Source: Tillandsia leiboldiana
Lineage: Eukaryota; Streptophyta; Magnoliopsida; Poales; Bromeliaceae
Assembly (NCBI GenBank): GCA_029204045.2
Contig: CM055075.1
Coordinates: 20,890,491 to 20,954,490 of the forward strand
Length of the DNA: 64,000 nt
Direction: 5' to 3'
The first letter of the stretch is position 1. Every line of letters starts with the position of its first letter. The translations under genes and the position numbers were made by a program. Below, one piece after another: positions 61,848 to 64,000 of this stretch. A model generated the notes under the pieces. That model saw nothing but the letters and a program-made list of their open reading frames with translations. It did not search any database and had not been told where the DNA came from.

Positions 61848-64000
61848 CTCTCCCCTCCTTAAAAGGGTTTCGTCCTCGAAACCCAAAATAAATCCATAAC
61901 TCAGGAGGGTGTCTCAATCCAAGGGAAAAGGAGACCCTCAACTCATCCCCGGCTCTCAAGTGGCATCTCTCTTATCACAAAGGCTTCTCTGAACCTTCGC
62001 CATGGTATTACCCGACAGCAAAATTCTTCCGTCTCCCCAGCAAGAATTGCATCGGTCGATCCTGGTAACTCAATCCTCATCCAACTTCATGAAGCGCAAT
62101 CCAAATCGCGCAAGAGATCAAAAACACTTCTTCCAGGCTGATAAAACTCGCAGACCAAACTCCCTGCTAAGTTCAAATCTACTATCCCTGCGGAAAAAGG
62201 CTTCCACCACTCAAAACCTCCAAGGGTAAAACTCCCCCGTTGCTCCAGAGCAACCAAATATTCAAGTTCCACAGATACAACCGTAGTATCCATCCACAGG
62301 GGAAGAAGTTCAACATCGGGAATAATGCTCAACCCTTAGCTCTCCATTCCAAGTTCCAAAGGGGCACCCACTGATCGATCGTCTAATTCCAAGGTACACT
62401 GCTCGCCTAAACAAGGCGCCCATGACCATAATGTCCTCGCCGGGAAAACAATGATAACAATCATACATCTTTGAAAACTCTATCCGCTGACGTTTTCTCA
62501 AACCAAATTCTTCCTGAGTATCCAAGTACTTCAGGTTTGAGGGTCTATGAATAATTCACTCCTCTTCCAAGCACTGGCAAACATCTACATTGACGCGGGC
62601 ATCAACCTCAGCTTTAACTCTTCAAAGCTACACTGGCACTACTTACTCCAGAAGCTTCGGACCTCTGCCAGAAACGTGGGTTAGGCTCAACCCGTAGGGT
62701 ATTACTCTTCGTTGGGTTCCCTGTCCCTTTTTGCAGCTGAAATCATATGGCCTAATCCACAGAACCTTTCGAAGTCAAAAGCACGCTCTCTAAACTTGAC
62801 ATCCAACTTATTCTCTTTCGGAAGTTGTAGCACTCTCACTATGTGCTCCTCAGGCTCTATGTCGCCTCGGAAATAGATCCAAATATCCATGACGGGTACG
62901 GCTACCTACCCATCCAAACTCAGCTGGAATACTTAATTCCTCAAATCCTAAAGATGGCAGGGTATTAATCAATCCACTTGACCGCGCTGCAACTCATAAT
63001 GCCACTACTGGTTCCAAAAAGATACCTGCCTCACAAATGAGCATCTACTGCAACACAATCCGAGTCGGTCTATACTCGACCAACAAAGAACTCTCATCGT
63101 TGTGTACTCACAACGTGGCATCACTGCCGTGTACCAACGGCGTGGCATCACCACCGTGTATCCACGGTGTGGCATCACACTCAAGTATCCATCTCTCGGA
63201 TCCTCACTGTCGTATTCCAACGACGTGGTACTGGGTCACACAGATCTCTCGATCCATCAAATCCCGCAGCTGCACTATCAGCTCTCACTCTCTGCCTCGC
63301 AGGTGATACCCTAATAGGTGCTACCAAAGTCGGCGCAGCTTCCAAAGCCACGTCAATCACTAACCCGATCTCAATCTCACTAAGCGGCGGCTTCAATATC
63401 AGATCAGGTAGACTTCCACTCGGGATCACACGGGCGATAAAGATATTCCTTAGTCCCGGTGCCGCCGTAAGCACCTCCTCTACGGTCGCTTGCAAAGGGA
63501 TACAATCACAACTCAACCTCTATCGTGCTCTAGCTTCCTCTATAAACACACTCCTCCTGACCAGGTCCACGGAGGGTCATAGTCCTATCTCAACAATCCA
63601 AGATAACATAACATGGAGTATCCAATCCCAAATTAACCTCATATCAATATCACAGAGCTGATGAAGGCCTAACAACTCAATGGATCAAAACCAAAGTCCT
63701 AACAGCACTGGGCGGGGTTGGCAACACTCAACCATGTGCTAAACGTGATCTAGAACCTGATCCTCACATGCACAAGCCAACCATCCTATCTCAGGCCTAC
63801 GCGAAGCTACCCCCACTCTAGTAAAACACACAAGCGGTGGCGGCAATAACAAGCTCTAACATCAACGACCCAAGGAAAACACACCTGGTAAAATGTGATC
63901 CACTATCCTGGCGCTCTCCAGCTGGCTGCACAACTCAACAAATAGATGCTGGTGGCCATCGCTCTAACTGCCACGGCATGACGGCTCCATCAGTCTGTCG
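61848..64000 (-). pseudogene. Decayed gypsy pol of element E (Tekay/Del-like)
   Basis: Minus-strand remnants in pol order from right to left: protease-RT linker (63181-63516, with APIRVSPARQR recalling APYRMSPAELK), RT after the catalytic site (62702-62890, QLPKENKLDVKFRER...GLGHMISAA), RNase H (62310-62525, QEEFGLRKRQRIEFSK recalling QKELNLRQRRWLEFLK), and a chromodomain trace EATWE-like with TGG changed to TGA (61953-61967). Only about 350 bp separates RNase H from the chromodomain trace, so most of integrase is missing. The 63517-64000 stretch is not assignable by eye. Identification is by pattern only and less certain than for the other elements. Confidence 0.6.
63102..63182. repeat. Three 27-bp tandem units inside decayed RT (element E)
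   Basis: Units GTGTA(C/T)...GTGGCATCAC start at 63102, 63129 and 63156. On the minus strand each translates to a nine-residue unit like GYTVVMPRR, resembling the YTVMPFGLT motif of gypsy RT, so part of that motif seems to have been triplicated after the element died. Confidence 0.65.

Overview
This window is repeat-rich intergenic DNA from a flowering plant nuclear genome. I find no host gene, tRNA, rRNA or CRISPR. Essentially every base belongs to LTR retrotransposons stacked inside one another. The plant call rests on Sirevirus (SIRE/Maximus-like) Ty1-copia polyproteins, Tekay/Del-like chromovirus Ty3-gypsy polyproteins with a chromodomain end, initiator-Met tRNA primer sites, and 5-bp target duplications. 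I do not recognise the species.

Layout. Element A is a + strand Sirevirus-like copia element that starts left of the window and ends at 58403. Four other elements sit inside it: (1) copia element '0' (+, 1-7463, left part outside the window) in A's gag; (2) copia element B (-, 12888-23791, duplication AAGAA) in A's extra ORF; (3) gypsy element C (+, 24340-34747, duplication CCTCA) in the same ORF; (4) copia element D (-, 47323-58176, duplication GTATA) in A's 3' LTR. A itself appears to lie in a decayed minus-strand gypsy element E, whose long LTR fills 58404-61847 and whose pol remnants run to 64000. A 100-N gap (35414-35513) is followed by a second, indel-ridden copy of C and its flank (35514-45358). 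LTR-specific variants and the repeated flank show that this is very probably a false duplication made when two allelic contigs were joined, so the real locus is probably about 10 kb shorter.

How the parts work. Each copia element has an LTR promoter (GATCCGGATC palindrome array plus TATA box), an LTR leader with eight short hairpins that share one loop, an iMet primer site, Gag with two zinc knuckles, protease, integrase, RT and RNase H. After pol comes about 0.9 kb of conserved non-coding DNA, a second GATCCGGATC array with a TATA-like box, a 5'-UTR intron of about 384 bp, and an extra ORF. That ORF has a hydrophobic N-terminus, usually a domain resembling the 'putative plant transposon protein' domain, and a C-terminal coiled coil. 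Three purine tracts per element, the last abutting the 3' LTR, look like polypurine tracts. Gag-pol is broken in all four copia copies, while the extra ORF shows no point lesion in any. Gypsy C has 2.7-kb LTRs with a CpG-rich 64-bp tandem array in the leader, and a gag-pol with several lesions, including loss of the integrase catalytic Glu.

The most interesting candidates are the common-loop hairpin array in the copia LTR leader and the second, intron-containing promoter module for the extra ORF.
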